This document shows positions 37,384 to 48,003 of a DNA stretch of 64,000 nucleotides, piece after piece. A program made the translations under genes and the position numbers. Numbering within the stretch: position 1 is the stretch's first letter; each line of letters starts with the position of its first letter. Origin of the DNA: Nostocaceae cyanobacterium (GTDB lineage: Bacteria > Cyanobacteriota > Cyanobacteriia > Cyanobacteriales > Nostocaceae); NCBI GenBank assembly GCA_030065825.1, contig JASJCY010000024.1, positions 1-64,000 on the forward strand. The letters run 5' to 3'. Under the pieces are notes generated by a model. That model worked only from the letters and a program-made list of their open reading frames with translations. It ran no database searches and was not told the origin of the DNA.

Positions 37384-37770
37384 GGGAAGTGAGTAGGCAG
37401 TAGGCAGTAGGCAGTCGGAAGAAAGGGAGCAGGGAGCAGGGAGCAGGGGAAAGGGAGAATTACGATGAATTGTGAAAGTGATTTGAACTCTACTTAAATA
37501 TCCCAAATTCTCTATCACATTTTACGGGAGATGACGCTAAATTTCTAGACTTTAAATGTAGTGCCCCAGTAAAAATTTCACAACTAAACATTAACATGCT
37601 ATGCACCATAAAAAACTCTTTACGACTGCCTATTTTCTTCTATCCCACGCCAAATGCCCACGATTTAACTTACCCTACCTACTCTCTTCTTCCGACTGCC
37701 CAGTTATTCCCGCAGGGAATAACGAACTGCCTACTGCCCACTGCCTATTCTAAAATATTGGAGTATATAA
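37384..37770. other. Repeat-filled spacer with a covarying hairpin
   Basis: The gap after virD4 holds heptad repeats on both strands and, at 37703-37723, the hairpin GTTATTCCC-GCA-GGGAATAAC. A second hairpin at 48843-48863 has one changed base pair in each arm (GTTATTTCC-TGC-GGAAATAAC), preserving pairing. There is no gene. Confidence 0.6.
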
Positions 37771-38070
37771 ATGTCTTCTGTATTATCACGTTATCCTCAA
37801 TGGCAGCAAAGGGTTATTGAAGCCATGAAAAAGCCATTGTTTGATATATATTATTGTCCAGAAGTTGTTGAAGTATTTGACCAATTTGGTTTATTAGCTG
37901 GCAGAGTTCACGGTTACTTTTCTTATGAATGTAGCCGAAGTATTGAACAAGAAAGTGAATTTTTTGCTTGGATGCTTGATGGAGAATTAGCTATTTTTTG
38001 TGTTGATTCTGAAGTATTGGTTAATCGGTTGCAATTGTGGGAGAGAGTGATGAATGAAATTATTTTGTAA
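37771..38070 (+). CDS. Small soluble protein of unknown function
   Basis: A 99-residue acidic protein (RYPQWQQRVIEAMKKP, then FDQFGLLAGRVHGYFSYE and FAWMLDGELAIFCVDSE). No membrane segment or recognised family. The clean start (ATG after TATTGGAGTATATAA) and the position between VirD4 and the next large gene on the same strand suggest it is real and belongs to the element. Confidence 0.5.
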   Translation: MSSVLSRYPQWQQRVIEAMKKPLFDIYYCPEVVEVFDQFGLLAGRVHGYFSYECSRSIEQESEFFAWMLDGELAIFCVDSEVLVNRLQLWERVMNEIIL

Positions 38071-38167
38071 TGCTATGCTCCGCTTTTATCCGCCGTAGAC
38101 TATCGCAGACTAATGCTATTTTTATAGCCTTTACCATTCAACACTACTTACTCCCTACTCACTTCTT

Positions 38168-39565
38168 ATGGTATTTCCTATTTCATCTGGTGATGCTAGT
38201 ACTATTCAACAGCACTATGAACAGGTAATTGAAACTTTACTACGAACTTTATTGAATCATAAGTCTGATAAAACTGCTGAACATCAAGACTTGAAAATAT
38301 TTGATGGAGATAGGCTGATTTACGGACGCAACAAGAATCAATTCCATGATGTGGTTTCGGGTTTATCAGGGCAACTTTTAAATCCTCAATTGATTACTCA
38401 ATTACAACAAATGCGCTCTACTTCTGTTGGTGGTGTAGTAGAAGGAGCAACTAATAAAAGAGTTGAATTAGATGGAGAAGTGATTTTACAGTCTGATGAA
38501 AAAGGTAGGGTAATTGTTAATGCTTTTTTGCCGTCATCAGTTGTTCAGAATGAAAGTTTACAGCAGGTAGCTGATAAAGATGATTATTTTGATAATAGAG
38601 GTAATTCCAACGAAGTTGATTATGGGAAATTTTTATTGAAAGAGAATCATATTCAAGAAGCAAAGGTGCAAGAAGAGAAACAATCATCAACTACTTCTGG
38701 CTCACAACGAGTTATGCAATCGTTAGAAGTATTAGAAGATAGTCCATTGAGAAGGTTATTAACTACTGAAATTGAGCAATTACAAGCCGAAGTAAAAGCA
38801 TTACAGCAAGAACGTAGTTTATACCAAGAATTAATTAATAAAAGGTTACAACAACCCCAAAATACTTCATGGTGGCAGCAAGCTATTAATAATATCTCTA
38901 TTGTAGTCAGTAGTGTGAGTTCTGCTGTCAAGATGGGAATTCGTGAGTTTAAAGAACATTCGGCACAACATCGCAATGCAACATCCTTAAAAACTCTGTT
39001 TCATGCTCAGAAAGAATCGTCAGCAAAGGAATACCAAGCTGGTAAATATCAAATCTCTCGTGAAGGTTCATTGTATGAAGTTAAAGAGTCAGCAACGGGC
39101 AAAATTTTAATGCAGTTTCGCTCTACTCCTTTGGGTGTAAAGATTGAAAAGGACGATTTATCAAGTATAGATATTAAACAGATTGATGATTTACAAAGCT
39201 CTTTAAAACGTAATGAATCTCTTCCAGATGTTTTTACTCCTTTGGGTAAGAAGGAAGGAGAATATTTTGCTCGGATTAATAGGATTACCACTGTTTTGCA
39301 AGAATATGCTTCTCTGCAAAAAAGAGATGTAGAAATTGATGGTAGATTCTCTTATAAATGGCAAGCTACAACTGATGGAAAAGTAACCATTTATGCGAAG
39401 GATGGACGGGGTATGTTGTTGGATAAGTCTGGAGGGCAGGTTAAAAGTTTTATGGATGAAAGAGATTTGATTTATTTTGAGCAAATGCTACCTAAGTTAC
39501 AGCCTAATAAGTCAGCAATCAATTCTCAATCTCATCAAGTTACAAACAATAGCTTAGAAAGATAG
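38168..39565 (+). CDS. Uncharacterised element protein with coiled coil
   Basis: A 465-residue soluble protein. The N-terminal half is alpha/beta; residues 190-225 (LRRLLTTEIEQLQAEVKALQ) form a coiled coil, and the C-terminal 170 residues repeat a strand-rich pattern (GKYQISREGSLYEVKE, then GRFSYKWQATTDGKVTIYAKDGRG), perhaps a beta-sandwich. I do not recognise the family. It lies immediately upstream of the AAA+ ATPase (10-bp gap) and is probably co-expressed. Confidence 0.55.
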   Translation: MVFPISSGDASTIQQHYEQVIETLLRTLLNHKSDKTAEHQDLKIFDGDRLIYGRNKNQFHDVVSGLSGQLLNPQLITQLQQMRSTSVGGVVEGATNKRVELDGEVILQSDEKGRVIVNAFLPSSVVQNESLQQVADKDDYFDNRGNSNEVDYGKFLLKENHIQEAKVQEEKQSSTTSGSQRVMQSLEVLEDSPLRRLLTTEIEQLQAEVKALQQERSLYQELINKRLQQPQNTSWWQQAINNISIVVSSVSSAVKMGIREFKEHSAQHRNATSLKTLFHAQKESSAKEYQAGKYQISREGSLYEVKESATGKILMQFRSTPLGVKIEKDDLSSIDIKQIDDLQSSLKRNESLPDVFTPLGKKEGEYFARINRITTVLQEYASLQKRDVEIDGRFSYKWQATTDGKVTIYAKDGRGMLLDKSGGQVKSFMDERDLIYFEQMLPKLQPNKSAINSQSHQVTNNSLER

Positions 39566-39575
39566 TTTTGATTAT

Positions 39576-41198
39576 ATGAAATTATCTCAATTAAATCTGT
39601 TACTTGATTCTGGAATTCCAATTACCTGTATCAATGCTCCGGTGCAAGAACGCATGACAGTATTGTCGCAAATTTATCTTGAATGTGGTGTTCAGAAAAA
39701 TCTTCCAGTTTATCTATGGAATCTTGGTTGGAGTTGTTTTAAACAAGTAAAATATAGTTCTGAACTCCAAGTATATTTTTCTCATATGGAATGGAGTGAT
39801 TTAAATCATTCTAATGAAGCAATCTTTACTGCTTTTGATTCTTTTGTTGAATGTGGAAGGGATGGAATTTTTATTTTAGAAAATTTACCTAATTTAATGA
39901 ATGGTGCATTATCAGGATGCTCTAGCAGCTTCTCAGGCAGAATAATTTCACAGTTAGTCAATATTTACTATGAATTAAAAACAAGTAGACAGTTACAATA
40001 TTTAATTATTTTGACCACTGATGATGCAGAATTACCACAATCCCTCAGTAGTTTAATTCCCACTCTCTTTACCTCTTTACCTTCTCATCAAGAAGTTGTT
40101 AATTTAATCAAGGATTTGTTACCAGAATTAACGAGTGTGTTGCAGCATAATGTTGATTTATCTGATTTAGTCAATGCTGCTTCTGGTTTAACTACTGAGG
40201 AAATACGTTTAGGTTTAAACCAAGCAGATAATTATTGTAATCAATCAAATTCAAATACACTAACTCACCATTTACTGGAATATAAAATAAATCGCTTTCG
40301 TTCTTTCAATTTGAACTTTGTTGCAAAACCAAGCATTCCAGATTTTGGTGGTTTGGATTTGCTTAAGCAATACATAAAGAATGTTAAGTTGGATTTTTCA
40401 GAGCAAGCAAGAAAGAAAAATATTCCTCTTCCCAGGGGTTGTTTGTTAGTGGGACCACCAGGAACTGGTAAAACCTATTCTGCCCATGTTAGCGCGAAAG
40501 TTTTGGGATTCCCTCTTGTTAATGTAGATACTGCTGTGGTGGTAAGTGGTGGTGCAATCTATCTCAAAAGACTGTTAGAACGTGTAGAAGCTTGCGCTCC
40601 TATTGTGCTTTATTTTGATGAGTTTGATAAGCTGTTCGCTGCATCTAACTCTTCGGGTGAGGATATGGGTTCTCGACAGATTTTGGGAATTTTGCTGACT
40701 TGGTTGCAAGATAAAAAGAGTGCAGTGTTTGCGATCGCAACTCTCAATCGATTAGATGCATTACCACCAGAATTAACCAGGGTGGGTAGATTTGATGAAA
40801 TATTCTATGTGGGGTTTCCTCAAGCAATTGAGCGTCAGGAAATCTTACAGATGCATTTGGCAAGGTTTGATGAGCGTTACTGTTGTGGTAGTAATGTTTT
40901 GAGTGAGAAGGAATGGCGTATTATTCTTAACAAGACTGTTAATTGTACTGGGGCAGAGTTAGCACGAATGGTGGAAAAGGCAGCACGGAAGTTGTTCCAT
41001 GAGGGAGGGGAGATAAAAATTGGCGTGGAGGAGTTGTTGGAGCAGCGGGAGGGGATGGTGCCGTTGTATGTTAGGGATACTGAGAGGATATTGGCGATTG
41101 AGAATCGGGCTAAGTATTTTTGTCAGCCTGCGTCGAGTCCTGATACATCTGTTTTTGCTCCGGCGATCGCTTCTTTTTGGGGGGAAAGTAGGCAGTAG
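39576..41198 (+). CDS. AAA+ ATPase (FtsH/Ycf46-like core)
   Basis: A 540-residue AAA+ protein. Walker A is GPPGTGKT (293-300), Walker B is VLYFDEF (D348, E349), and IATLNRLDALPPELTRVGRFDE contains the sensor and the arginine finger (RVGRFDE). The N-terminal 270 residues lack a recognised domain; the ATPase core is at the C-terminal side. It may remodel the transfer machinery or a toxin/regulator. It follows the previous gene by 10 bp and ends in the heptad-repeat spacer before the 41.4-kb gene. Confidence 0.78.
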   Translation: MKLSQLNLLLDSGIPITCINAPVQERMTVLSQIYLECGVQKNLPVYLWNLGWSCFKQVKYSSELQVYFSHMEWSDLNHSNEAIFTAFDSFVECGRDGIFILENLPNLMNGALSGCSSSFSGRIISQLVNIYYELKTSRQLQYLIILTTDDAELPQSLSSLIPTLFTSLPSHQEVVNLIKDLLPELTSVLQHNVDLSDLVNAASGLTTEEIRLGLNQADNYCNQSNSNTLTHHLLEYKINRFRSFNLNFVAKPSIPDFGGLDLLKQYIKNVKLDFSEQARKKNIPLPRGCLLVGPPGTGKTYSAHVSAKVLGFPLVNVDTAVVVSGGAIYLKRLLERVEACAPIVLYFDEFDKLFAASNSSGEDMGSRQILGILLTWLQDKKSAVFAIATLNRLDALPPELTRVGRFDEIFYVGFPQAIERQEILQMHLARFDERYCCGSNVLSEKEWRIILNKTVNCTGAELARMVEKAARKLFHEGGEIKIGVEELLEQREGMVPLYVRDTERILAIENRAKYFCQPASSPDTSVFAPAIASFWGESRQ

Positions 41199-41418
41199 GC
41201 AGTGGGTGGAGGAAAATGGAGAGATAGAGTCACAGGAAGCAAAAATGAAAAATGAAGCAGTCAACCCAGTTTTAAATGAGTATGAATCTCCCTCGAAGAA
41301 TGCTACGTTCTCTAATTCGTTCTATCCAAGCCTCAACATAATCCTCTCCTAACAACTAATTGCCCATCACCTACTGCCTTCTGCCACTCCAAGAGAAGCC
41401 GCTACCGCGTCTACCTGC

Positions 41419-42267
41419 CTACTGCCTTCTTCCAACACGACATGCAATACTTTCTTCTGCACAAGCTTTCAACATTGCTATAGCCTGTCTATTCCTTTTT
41501 TTAGCAAAATATTCCCATATAGATAACCAATCCTCGCAACTAAGTGTATGTATACGTTTGGTGCCTGATGGAGTATTTACCTTACATTGCACGACTAATG
41601 GAGATAACTTTAATCTTGTAAAAACTTTTGCCTTTTTATGAGAATCTTGTAGTAACCAGTTAGGATTTACTTTAATACAATTCAATCCTTCACTATAGCC
41701 AATACGATATTCTCCTGATGGTAATACCAAAACTTCCACAACAATATTATTGACTATCTCAATTTCAATGGGTTTGGCAGTTACAACTCGATAATTAGGC
41801 TCAAAAAATCTGGGATTTGGAATTAACAATTTTCTCTTGCCCAAATTATTATCTGATAGTGTTCTGATTAAATCCTTCCATTCATACTGATTTAGAGACA
41901 ATCTATGGTGCTGCAAATTGCCTGATTCTAGGAGTAGTTGTAAATAAGCCGCCGCAGTAGGTAGGGTTTTGGCTTGAATAATCATTCCATTAGGAGTTTT
42001 TACTGTTATCGTCTCCAAATTATAAGCATCGACAAAATTCCTCACATTTGCTTTGGATTGTTCAACCATGAGTGACATTTGTCTATCACTCATTACCTTT
42101 AAACCATTTGGTAGTTGGTAAGCAGCCCAAGAATATCCCCTCCACCACCATCGAACAGCAGCGGTTTGAGGTATATCCACGTCATCACTATTTTCTGATA
42201 CTTCTAAGATTTTTGTGTGGTTGGAGTTTACAACAGTTTGCGGTTTGAAATTCGGGTTGATATTCAT
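41419..42267 (-). CDS. Antirepressor-like protein, unknown role
   Basis: A 282-residue soluble protein on the minus strand. The C-terminal CEDWLSIWEYFAKKRNRQAIAMLKACAEESIACRV helix pair (residues about 243-277) resembles BRO/KilA-type phage antirepressors, and residues 100-120 (MIIQAKTLPTAAAYLQLLL) form a hydrophobic helical segment. No clear DNA-binding motif was found. It is transcribed against the AAA+ gene and toward it. Confidence 0.45.
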   Translation of the reverse strand: MNINPNFKPQTVVNSNHTKILEVSENSDDVDIPQTAAVRWWWRGYSWAAYQLPNGLKVMSDRQMSLMVEQSKANVRNFVDAYNLETITVKTPNGMIIQAKTLPTAAAYLQLLLESGNLQHHRLSLNQYEWKDLIRTLSDNNLGKRKLLIPNPRFFEPNYRVVTAKPIEIEIVNNIVVEVLVLPSGEYRIGYSEGLNCIKVNPNWLLQDSHKKAKVFTRLKLSPLVVQCKVNTPSGTKRIHTLSCEDWLSIWEYFAKKRNRQAIAMLKACAEESIACRVGRRQ

Positions 42268-42874
42268 AGTCTGCTTATCTCCTAGACTTGAAAAATTTCA
42301 TTCTCTAGGTTCAAAACCTTGTGTTCTGGTTACCTAGAGATTTGATCATCTTCTAGAATTACCTGAGTGTTTGGTTTGGAAATATTTAGGCAAACGCTGA
42401 ACTAATACCCTGGTTGATAATTGCAGCCACATCTATCTATTGCGATTCTAGATAGCACCCGCATGATTTCTGTTGGTAAATGACACAACTCCTTACTATT
42501 TTATTCTTATTAATTTCAGGTGATGCTTAACAATAACTTAAAAATAGCTTAACGTTATCTTGATACAAATGAGGGGTTCAAAAATTAAGAAAATCTAAAA
42601 AAAACATTTTTGCAAAAAAATTTATGATTATACCCAGTCAATATATGAGATTTCTATGATAAATACATTTTTATTGATTGAATATTTGCTATGCATCGAA
42701 TGATAATGTTTAGTGCCTATGCATTATAATTTTCACTAAATAAAGATTAAAGTAATTGTGACAATTTCAAAAGTGGCTATTTCAAAATACTTCTGATTTT
42801 CGATATAAGTAAGTATGTATGTATGTAAGAAAAACAAATCTTCGTGTAAAAATATTGCGAGTTTGTTTTACTAC
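42268..42874. other. AT-rich spacer with a GTAT microsatellite
   Basis: A 607-bp stretch between two minus-strand genes, rich in A/T. It includes a short tract of GTAAGTATGTATGTATGTA (42810-42828). No ORF or clear promoter was identified; the region just upstream of the 41.4-kb gene's start should hold its promoter. Confidence 0.4.
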
Positions 42875-44432
42875 CTACTCTCTGTCTATATCTTCTTGGT
42901 GTTGTCTTAATTGCTTCAGTTTACTGTATGGTTTAATTTGTTTTGCTTTTGGTAGAATCTCTTGAACTGCTCGAACTGCTACGGTGGGCATAGCAACAAT
43001 CACATTAGGTACATTTTGCAGAAATTCCACGGGTAGCTTAATATGATATTCCCTTTGAACCGCTACACTAACCCTATCAACTACCAAATACATTGTCCTA
43101 TGTTTGTGGGGAGCATTTAAGGCTGTAGCTGATAAAGCCTCAATGGGATCAGAAACTAATACGACTGTCGTTACGGAAACATCCCTGGTAAGGGGCAGTG
43201 GGGAAAGAATATTGTTCCCTGCACCCTGCCCCCCTACCTCTTTATTGACACCCACACTAAGATGAAACCAACCACGGGAACGTCTGCTTCCGGGATATAA
43301 GTTAAAAGCATTACCTTCTTTAGATGGTGAGTGTAAGTATGCTCCTGTCACTTCTAAATCCAGACTCCGTGCCAGAAATACCCCATTTCCATTGGTATCT
43401 GCGTAAATTAACCCACGGTTGTGCAGAGTTTGTACCAATTTTTGTGGAACAGAGCAATTCCATCTCAGATATTTTTCAATTTCTTCCCAATGGTTGTGGG
43501 AAGGTGTCGGTGGTACGAAAGCTGATAGAGGATTCAACTGGATGGTTTCTAAGGCTTGCATTCTGATATGTTGAGTAACCGCAGCCAGCATCCTTTCCTC
43601 TCCAAAGCAATCTCGTAACCAGACAATTGCATTATCGTGGTTACATTGGTTAACATGCATTACTAAATCCAGGGCACTTTTACCATTGACATTTTGTTTT
43701 GAATCATGAAAACAAGAGTTGATAATGCTGATGCTACAACTATCAGATACCCACTGATTTCTATCCCGACTATCTTGATTCAAACCTAATTCATAAGCCA
43801 CCAGTTCCAAGGGTAAATCAATTGTTTTTCCTTGCAGCAGTTTTGCTTCCTTTTCTAACTGTTGTCTTAATTGTTCACTTCTCGATGCTGTTTTCTTCAA
43901 CTCAGTTTTTTCTTTGAGTAAGCGTTCACGAAGTGACTCCGAAGGAGTATCGCGCTCATTCAATTGATAATTAATAACCTCTAATTGAGGACTCAAAACT
44001 TCAATTATTCGCTTTCTGTAAGACTCGTTTGTTTCCCATGCTTGCGGTTGAGGAAGACAACGTTGCAAGTCGATAACTTGAGAATCCTGATTGACAGCAG
44101 CATAATACTTCCTGATTTTCTTGTGAGTCGCAACGCTCCCCTTAATGCCTCGTGAAATTCCTAGATGTGCAACAGCATCAGCAAAACTATCTTGCAACTG
44201 ATACATTTTGACTCTGGTTCCAAACAATCCTTTGCAGTTGAGTTTCCCTCGCTCATCCAACGGAACAAGATAAGCATGAATGTGGGGTGTAATTTCATCG
44301 AGGTGTAACTCTGCTTGAATTATGCGTTAGCGAAGCTTACCGAAGGTATCGCTCCAAGAAGATTGTAACCATTTAACGGTTGCATCTACAAAGTTATCTA
44401 AACGCTGTTTATCATAAATAAAAATATATCTT
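42875..44432 (-). pseudogene. MobV-type relaxase, truncated and stopped
   Basis: The readable gene (461 codons to 44260) begins DERGKLNCKGLFGTRVKMYQ. In the same frame just upstream lies HLDEITPHIHAYLVPLDERG, the MobV metal-binding His motif, but an in-frame TAA at 44327-44329 separates it from IYDKQRLDNFVDATVKWLQSS. The first 80-90 residues of a MobV protein are absent. The stop sits in a 29-bp interspersed repeat (44324-44352). The C-terminal half has a coiled coil and a toprim-like VVLVSDPIEALSATALN. Active-site motif and downstream part are thus not translated as one relaxase from this copy. Confidence 0.75.
44324..44352 (-). repeat. 29-bp interspersed repeat in the relaxase gene
   Basis: Read on the minus strand it starts GCGATACCTTCGGTAAGCTT and ends CGCTAACGC. 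It supplies the in-frame TAA that breaks the relaxase. The identical sequence occurs at 54180-54208 inside the polymerase-like gene. Confidence 0.9.
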
Positions 44433-45423
44433 TTGTATTACGTATTCATGAAATATCAAAGTAATATTTCACTCATAAAGTTTGTGTATAAAACCTGAAA
44501 AATTTGATATATCGCTATTATTTTTGGTTACCAACACGAGTATTAAATATCAGATTATTCAGTGATTGTATTTAATCTTTTTTTATCGCTGATATAGCTG
44601 TAACTATAGCAAATACAGAGATAACGCTAATTATAATTTTTACTTCCATTACAAATAAATTGCTGTATTTTCCAGCCTTTTTATACTGGGAATTTTTGGC
44701 ACTTCAAGGCTATTAAAAAGATCCCTCTTAAGCACTATTGAAGTCTGTGGTGTTTGTCCGCTAACAAAGTAAATAATAATTTTATTAAAGGGAACGGGGA
44801 ACAGTAACTATGTGTCACGAAGGTTTTAAACACGTATCCTTAGGAAAGGCAACCCTAAGCCAAAACATGGAAGCATCTTACTCCAAAAAAACTCACGCTT
44901 TGCCTGTTGTCCGTTCCCTATTTCCTCCCCTGAAGGGAGATAAATTCTTTGGATGAGGTAAAAAGGTAGAGAGTTTATGACAGTATCAAAGAAAATTTTC
45001 AATCTGTTATCCAACTGCTGTATAACCTGTACTTATGAATTTTGTCGTGATTCAGTTCAGCCTAAAAATGCTGCTAAAATTCGTTTTCAATATCGCACCC
45101 CAAATTCTGTTTCAGAGAATATTCCCAAAAAATTGTGTAGTGTGTTTCACCAAGGAACTAATCAAAAGCTGGAATATTTCACAAAGTGCTATTTGGGATG
45201 GATTGAATATTTTCTTGATTCGGTTATCTCATGTCTTTGGATATAATGGCTTAAACCCTTGTCTCATAAAGGTTAGACAATTGTACATGATGTTTATTTA
45301 TCAAAAATTGTGTGAAGTAATTGGAAGGAAAATTAGACATCAAATCAGTGAAAAAATCATAAGTTTTGCTAATAATCGACCTTTGTTTACCTTTGTATTC
45401 CTTCAAATTAATCTTCAAATATC
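44433..45423. other. Gene-poor spacer holding repeat copy C
   Basis: The span between the relaxase relic and parM is AT-rich. Two frames (44977-45246 and 45035-45427) have no recognisable content and no conserved start signal, so I do not call them genes. At 44788-44937 lies an intergenic copy of the element found inside two proteins. The stretch directly before parM may contain its centromere-like site, but no iteron set is evident. Confidence 0.4.
44788..44937. repeat. Interspersed repeat, copy C (intergenic)
   Basis: AAGGGAACGGGGAACAGTAA on the left and TGCCTGTTGTCCGTTCCC on the right match the ends of copies A and B and are inverted relative to each other. It is not read as protein here, which shows that the element is mobile or amplified as DNA rather than as a protein domain. 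Confidence 0.65.
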
Positions 45424-46575
45424 ATGAGTAAAACTACTCAAAATAAAAGTAATTCTTCTCCTCTACTAATTTTGGCTTTGGATTTTGGGGGAAGTGCAAC
45501 CAAGGGAATTTATTGTGGATTGGAACAGAATATCCCAATGTCTTTGATGATGGAACCAGAAGTGTTGAAAGTTTCTTGGGAATCGGTTAATTCTTATTCC
45601 ACCAGGACTTTGGGCTCAACGGAACCGGAGAATGCTGCATGGGTGAGTTATATGGGTGAAACCTTTGCTGTGGGGTATTTAGCTAAGACTCAATACTATG
45701 CAAATGCAGGGTTGAAAGAATTGAAGTACGAACGTGCAATTTCAAAAACAATATCTGCTGTTTGGGTTGCTTCACAAAAGCTGAAACTGGGGATGAAATT
45801 CCGATTAGCACTTGCTTGTTTGTTACCACCGGGGGAGTTAGAAAATAAAGAAAGTTTTCATCAGCAATTATGTAAAGTCCTTGCGAATTACATAACACCG
45901 ACAGGGAAAATACAAGTGGAGTTAGTAGAGTTTAAATGTTTACCAGAAGGTGCAGGAATATATCTGGCTTATCAGAAGAAATTGGGACAACAGATAAAAA
46001 TGAAAGTAATTGCTTTGGCTATGGTGGGTTACAGAAATGCGTCTGTATTAATCAGTGATAGGGGGATGGTTGCAGCTGATGGAAAGACTTCTGATTTAGG
46101 AATGATTAGGCTGTTGGAGAGGGTAGTTGCGAAAACATCGGGACATACTCCTGCAATACTTGCTCCTGCTGTGGTTGCTGCTGGAAGTGATGTATCTACC
46201 ACACCTTTTCTGCGGTTATTGAGAAGTAGGAATAATGTTAATAAACAGCATGAACTACAGCAAATTCAAAAAGCTGTCAAGCTAGCGAGGAGTGAATATA
46301 CTGCTGTCCTCACAAGTTGGTTGGATCAAGTGATTTCTACAAGTGTGGTGGATGAAATTTTATTTTGTGGTGGTACGGCAGATTATATCAGGAGAGAGTT
46401 AAACTCTCATTACCCAGGGACTCCTTGTTTGTGGGGAGTAGGTGCAGACATACCTAAACAAGTTGATAAGTTTGGTTTAGGAAGCAGATTAGGGGATGTA
46501 TACAGTGTATTTTTGTATTTCTCTCAACAAGTACAAAAATTTTCCTCAAATAATGGAATTAGAGGTAGTAATTAA
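45424..46575 (+). CDS. parM: ParM/StbA-type actin-like segregation protein
   Basis: A 383-residue actin-fold ATPase. The phosphate-1 motif DFGGSATKG (residues 18-26) and the C-terminal ILFCGGTADYIRRE (adenosine motif) match ParM/StbA. It would polymerise to separate plasmid copies. The next gene starts on its stop codon (TAATG), as ParR partners usually do. It lies in the same direction as the ParA-like genes further on, giving the element two potential partition ATPases. Confidence 0.82.
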   Translation: MSKTTQNKSNSSPLLILALDFGGSATKGIYCGLEQNIPMSLMMEPEVLKVSWESVNSYSTRTLGSTEPENAAWVSYMGETFAVGYLAKTQYYANAGLKELKYERAISKTISAVWVASQKLKLGMKFRLALACLLPPGELENKESFHQQLCKVLANYITPTGKIQVELVEFKCLPEGAGIYLAYQKKLGQQIKMKVIALAMVGYRNASVLISDRGMVAADGKTSDLGMIRLLERVVAKTSGHTPAILAPAVVAAGSDVSTTPFLRLLRSRNNVNKQHELQQIQKAVKLARSEYTAVLTSWLDQVISTSVVDEILFCGGTADYIRRELNSHYPGTPCLWGVGADIPKQVDKFGLGSRLGDVYSVFLYFSQQVQKFSSNNGIRGSN

Positions 46576-46958
46576 TGTCCAAACAATTTGATTTTCGCTG
46601 GCGTTATCAACCACGTAATTATATGGATGTGCAGTTACTGGAATATATTCAAAAAAATTACATCATGAGTAAAAATGACATGCTTTTATTAGCGCTACGT
46701 TCATTTTGGCTACCTTCTGCTTTAGCTGCGGATTATCGCATTTCAGAATCAAAGGTGCAACGGGTAGCATGGAATGCAGTACAAACTTTACAAAAGCAAG
46801 CGAAAGAGGTTTTGGAATTGGTGGGTTTAGAAGATACTTCATTAATGAAAATACCAACTAATACAACAGTCAATTCAACTATGTCCTCCCTAGATGAACT
46901 TCGTAATCAAGCGGGAGAAAATATTTACGACGATACAGGCTTGAGTAATTTTTTCTAG
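46575..46958 (+). CDS. Small DNA-binding partner of ParM (ParR-like)
   Basis: A 127-residue protein overlapping the parM stop by one base. The N-terminal half is helical and basic around SKNDMLLLALRSFW, the right size for a ParR-type ribbon-helix-helix adaptor, though I cannot see the motif with certainty. The C-terminal part is flexible and acidic. Context (coupled to an actin-like gene) is the main evidence. It is likely cytosolic. Confidence 0.55.
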   Translation: MSKQFDFRWRYQPRNYMDVQLLEYIQKNYIMSKNDMLLLALRSFWLPSALAADYRISESKVQRVAWNAVQTLQKQAKEVLELVGLEDTSLMKIPTNTTVNSTMSSLDELRNQAGENIYDDTGLSNFF

Positions 46959-47109
46959 TACGTGAAGGCAGAAGTAACGAGGCAGTTCCAATAAAAAAAT
47001 ATGCCCTTAGGCAGGCTACGCCTTTCTTGAATGCCCAAAGGGCTATACACCATCATGAATGAAAGTGATTTTACCCCTACTCACCACTCACTACTCACTT
47101 AAAAATCAA

Positions 47110-48003
47110 ATGAATTCTTTATCTAACTCTCACGCAGAAAATACCGAGTTCAGCAACAATGAAAGTTTAGAGCCAACAATTGATGATTGGGACGCTGAAC
47201 TTAATGGTAACTCATCTCAAACAGAGCTAAATTTGCTGCAATCAAAGGTCATTGAAGATGAACAAACAGAAAGTTTATCTACAACAAATCAACATCAAGA
47301 AATTTCTAAATTGCCTACAATTATTCACATTGTTGACGGAGAAAAAGGAGGGGCGGGCAAATCTTTCTTTAGTCGCACATTTATCGAATATTGCGCTTCT
47401 ATAGGTTACTCCATAACAATTGTAGATGCGGATAAAAGTAACCAGGATATTGTTAATATTTATCCCAATGTCAAAACTGCATTTTTCAGTGACGATGATA
47501 AGTTAGCCAAAGAAGCAGATACAATATTTGATTTGGCATTTGAAAAGTCAGTAATTGTCAATTTACCTGCTCAAGTTTATTCAAAGGTTACTAACTGGAT
47601 AAAAGGCAATAATCTCACTGAATTAGGTCAAGAACATTCAATTACTTTTGTGAAATGGTTTATTTGTACTGGGGGTGTTGATTCTGTTAATTTCTTCCTG
47701 CAATCTTTATCAGATTTGGGAGATAAAATGACCCATGTATTTGTAAGAAATAAGGGGTTGTGTGACGACTGGAAATATATAGAAGAAATGCCAGAGTACA
47801 GTGCGGCTGAAAGTGAATATAAATTCATCGTCATGGACTTTCCCAAATTCCCTTTTTGGGAGCGTAATACTGTTGACCGCTTAGGCAGTAGTTTCACTGA
47901 TGCACTCGCTCATCCGGATTTACGGGCAGTATCAAAGCAACGGGTGAAGAACTTTCTTAAAAATGCCTATGCAGCCTTTGCAGGAACGGGGTTGGTGCAA
48001 TGA
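47110..48003 (+). CDS. ParA/MinD-like ATPase
   Basis: Residues 76-85 (DGEKGGAGKS) form the deviant Walker A motif of ParA/MinD proteins. The first 70 residues are acidic and disordered. The frame opens at 47059; the ATG at 47110 (MNSLSNSHAENT) is the better start. Overlaps the DUF6753 gene by 4 bp (GTTGGTGCAATGA), which points to joint function. The family moves or positions plasmids or protein complexes; in related elements such ATPases can also be mobilisation accessory proteins. Confidence 0.75.
   Translation: MNSLSNSHAENTEFSNNESLEPTIDDWDAELNGNSSQTELNLLQSKVIEDEQTESLSTTNQHQEISKLPTIIHIVDGEKGGAGKSFFSRTFIEYCASIGYSITIVDADKSNQDIVNIYPNVKTAFFSDDDKLAKEADTIFDLAFEKSVIVNLPAQVYSKVTNWIKGNNLTELGQEHSITFVKWFICTGGVDSVNFFLQSLSDLGDKMTHVFVRNKGLCDDWKYIEEMPEYSAAESEYKFIVMDFPKFPFWERNTVDRLGSSFTDALAHPDLRAVSKQRVKNFLKNAYAAFAGTGLVQ

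Noticed and set aside
44826-45427. Frames around 44.8-45.4 kb
   Set aside because: No conserved content; overlap repeat copy C or AT-rich spacer.
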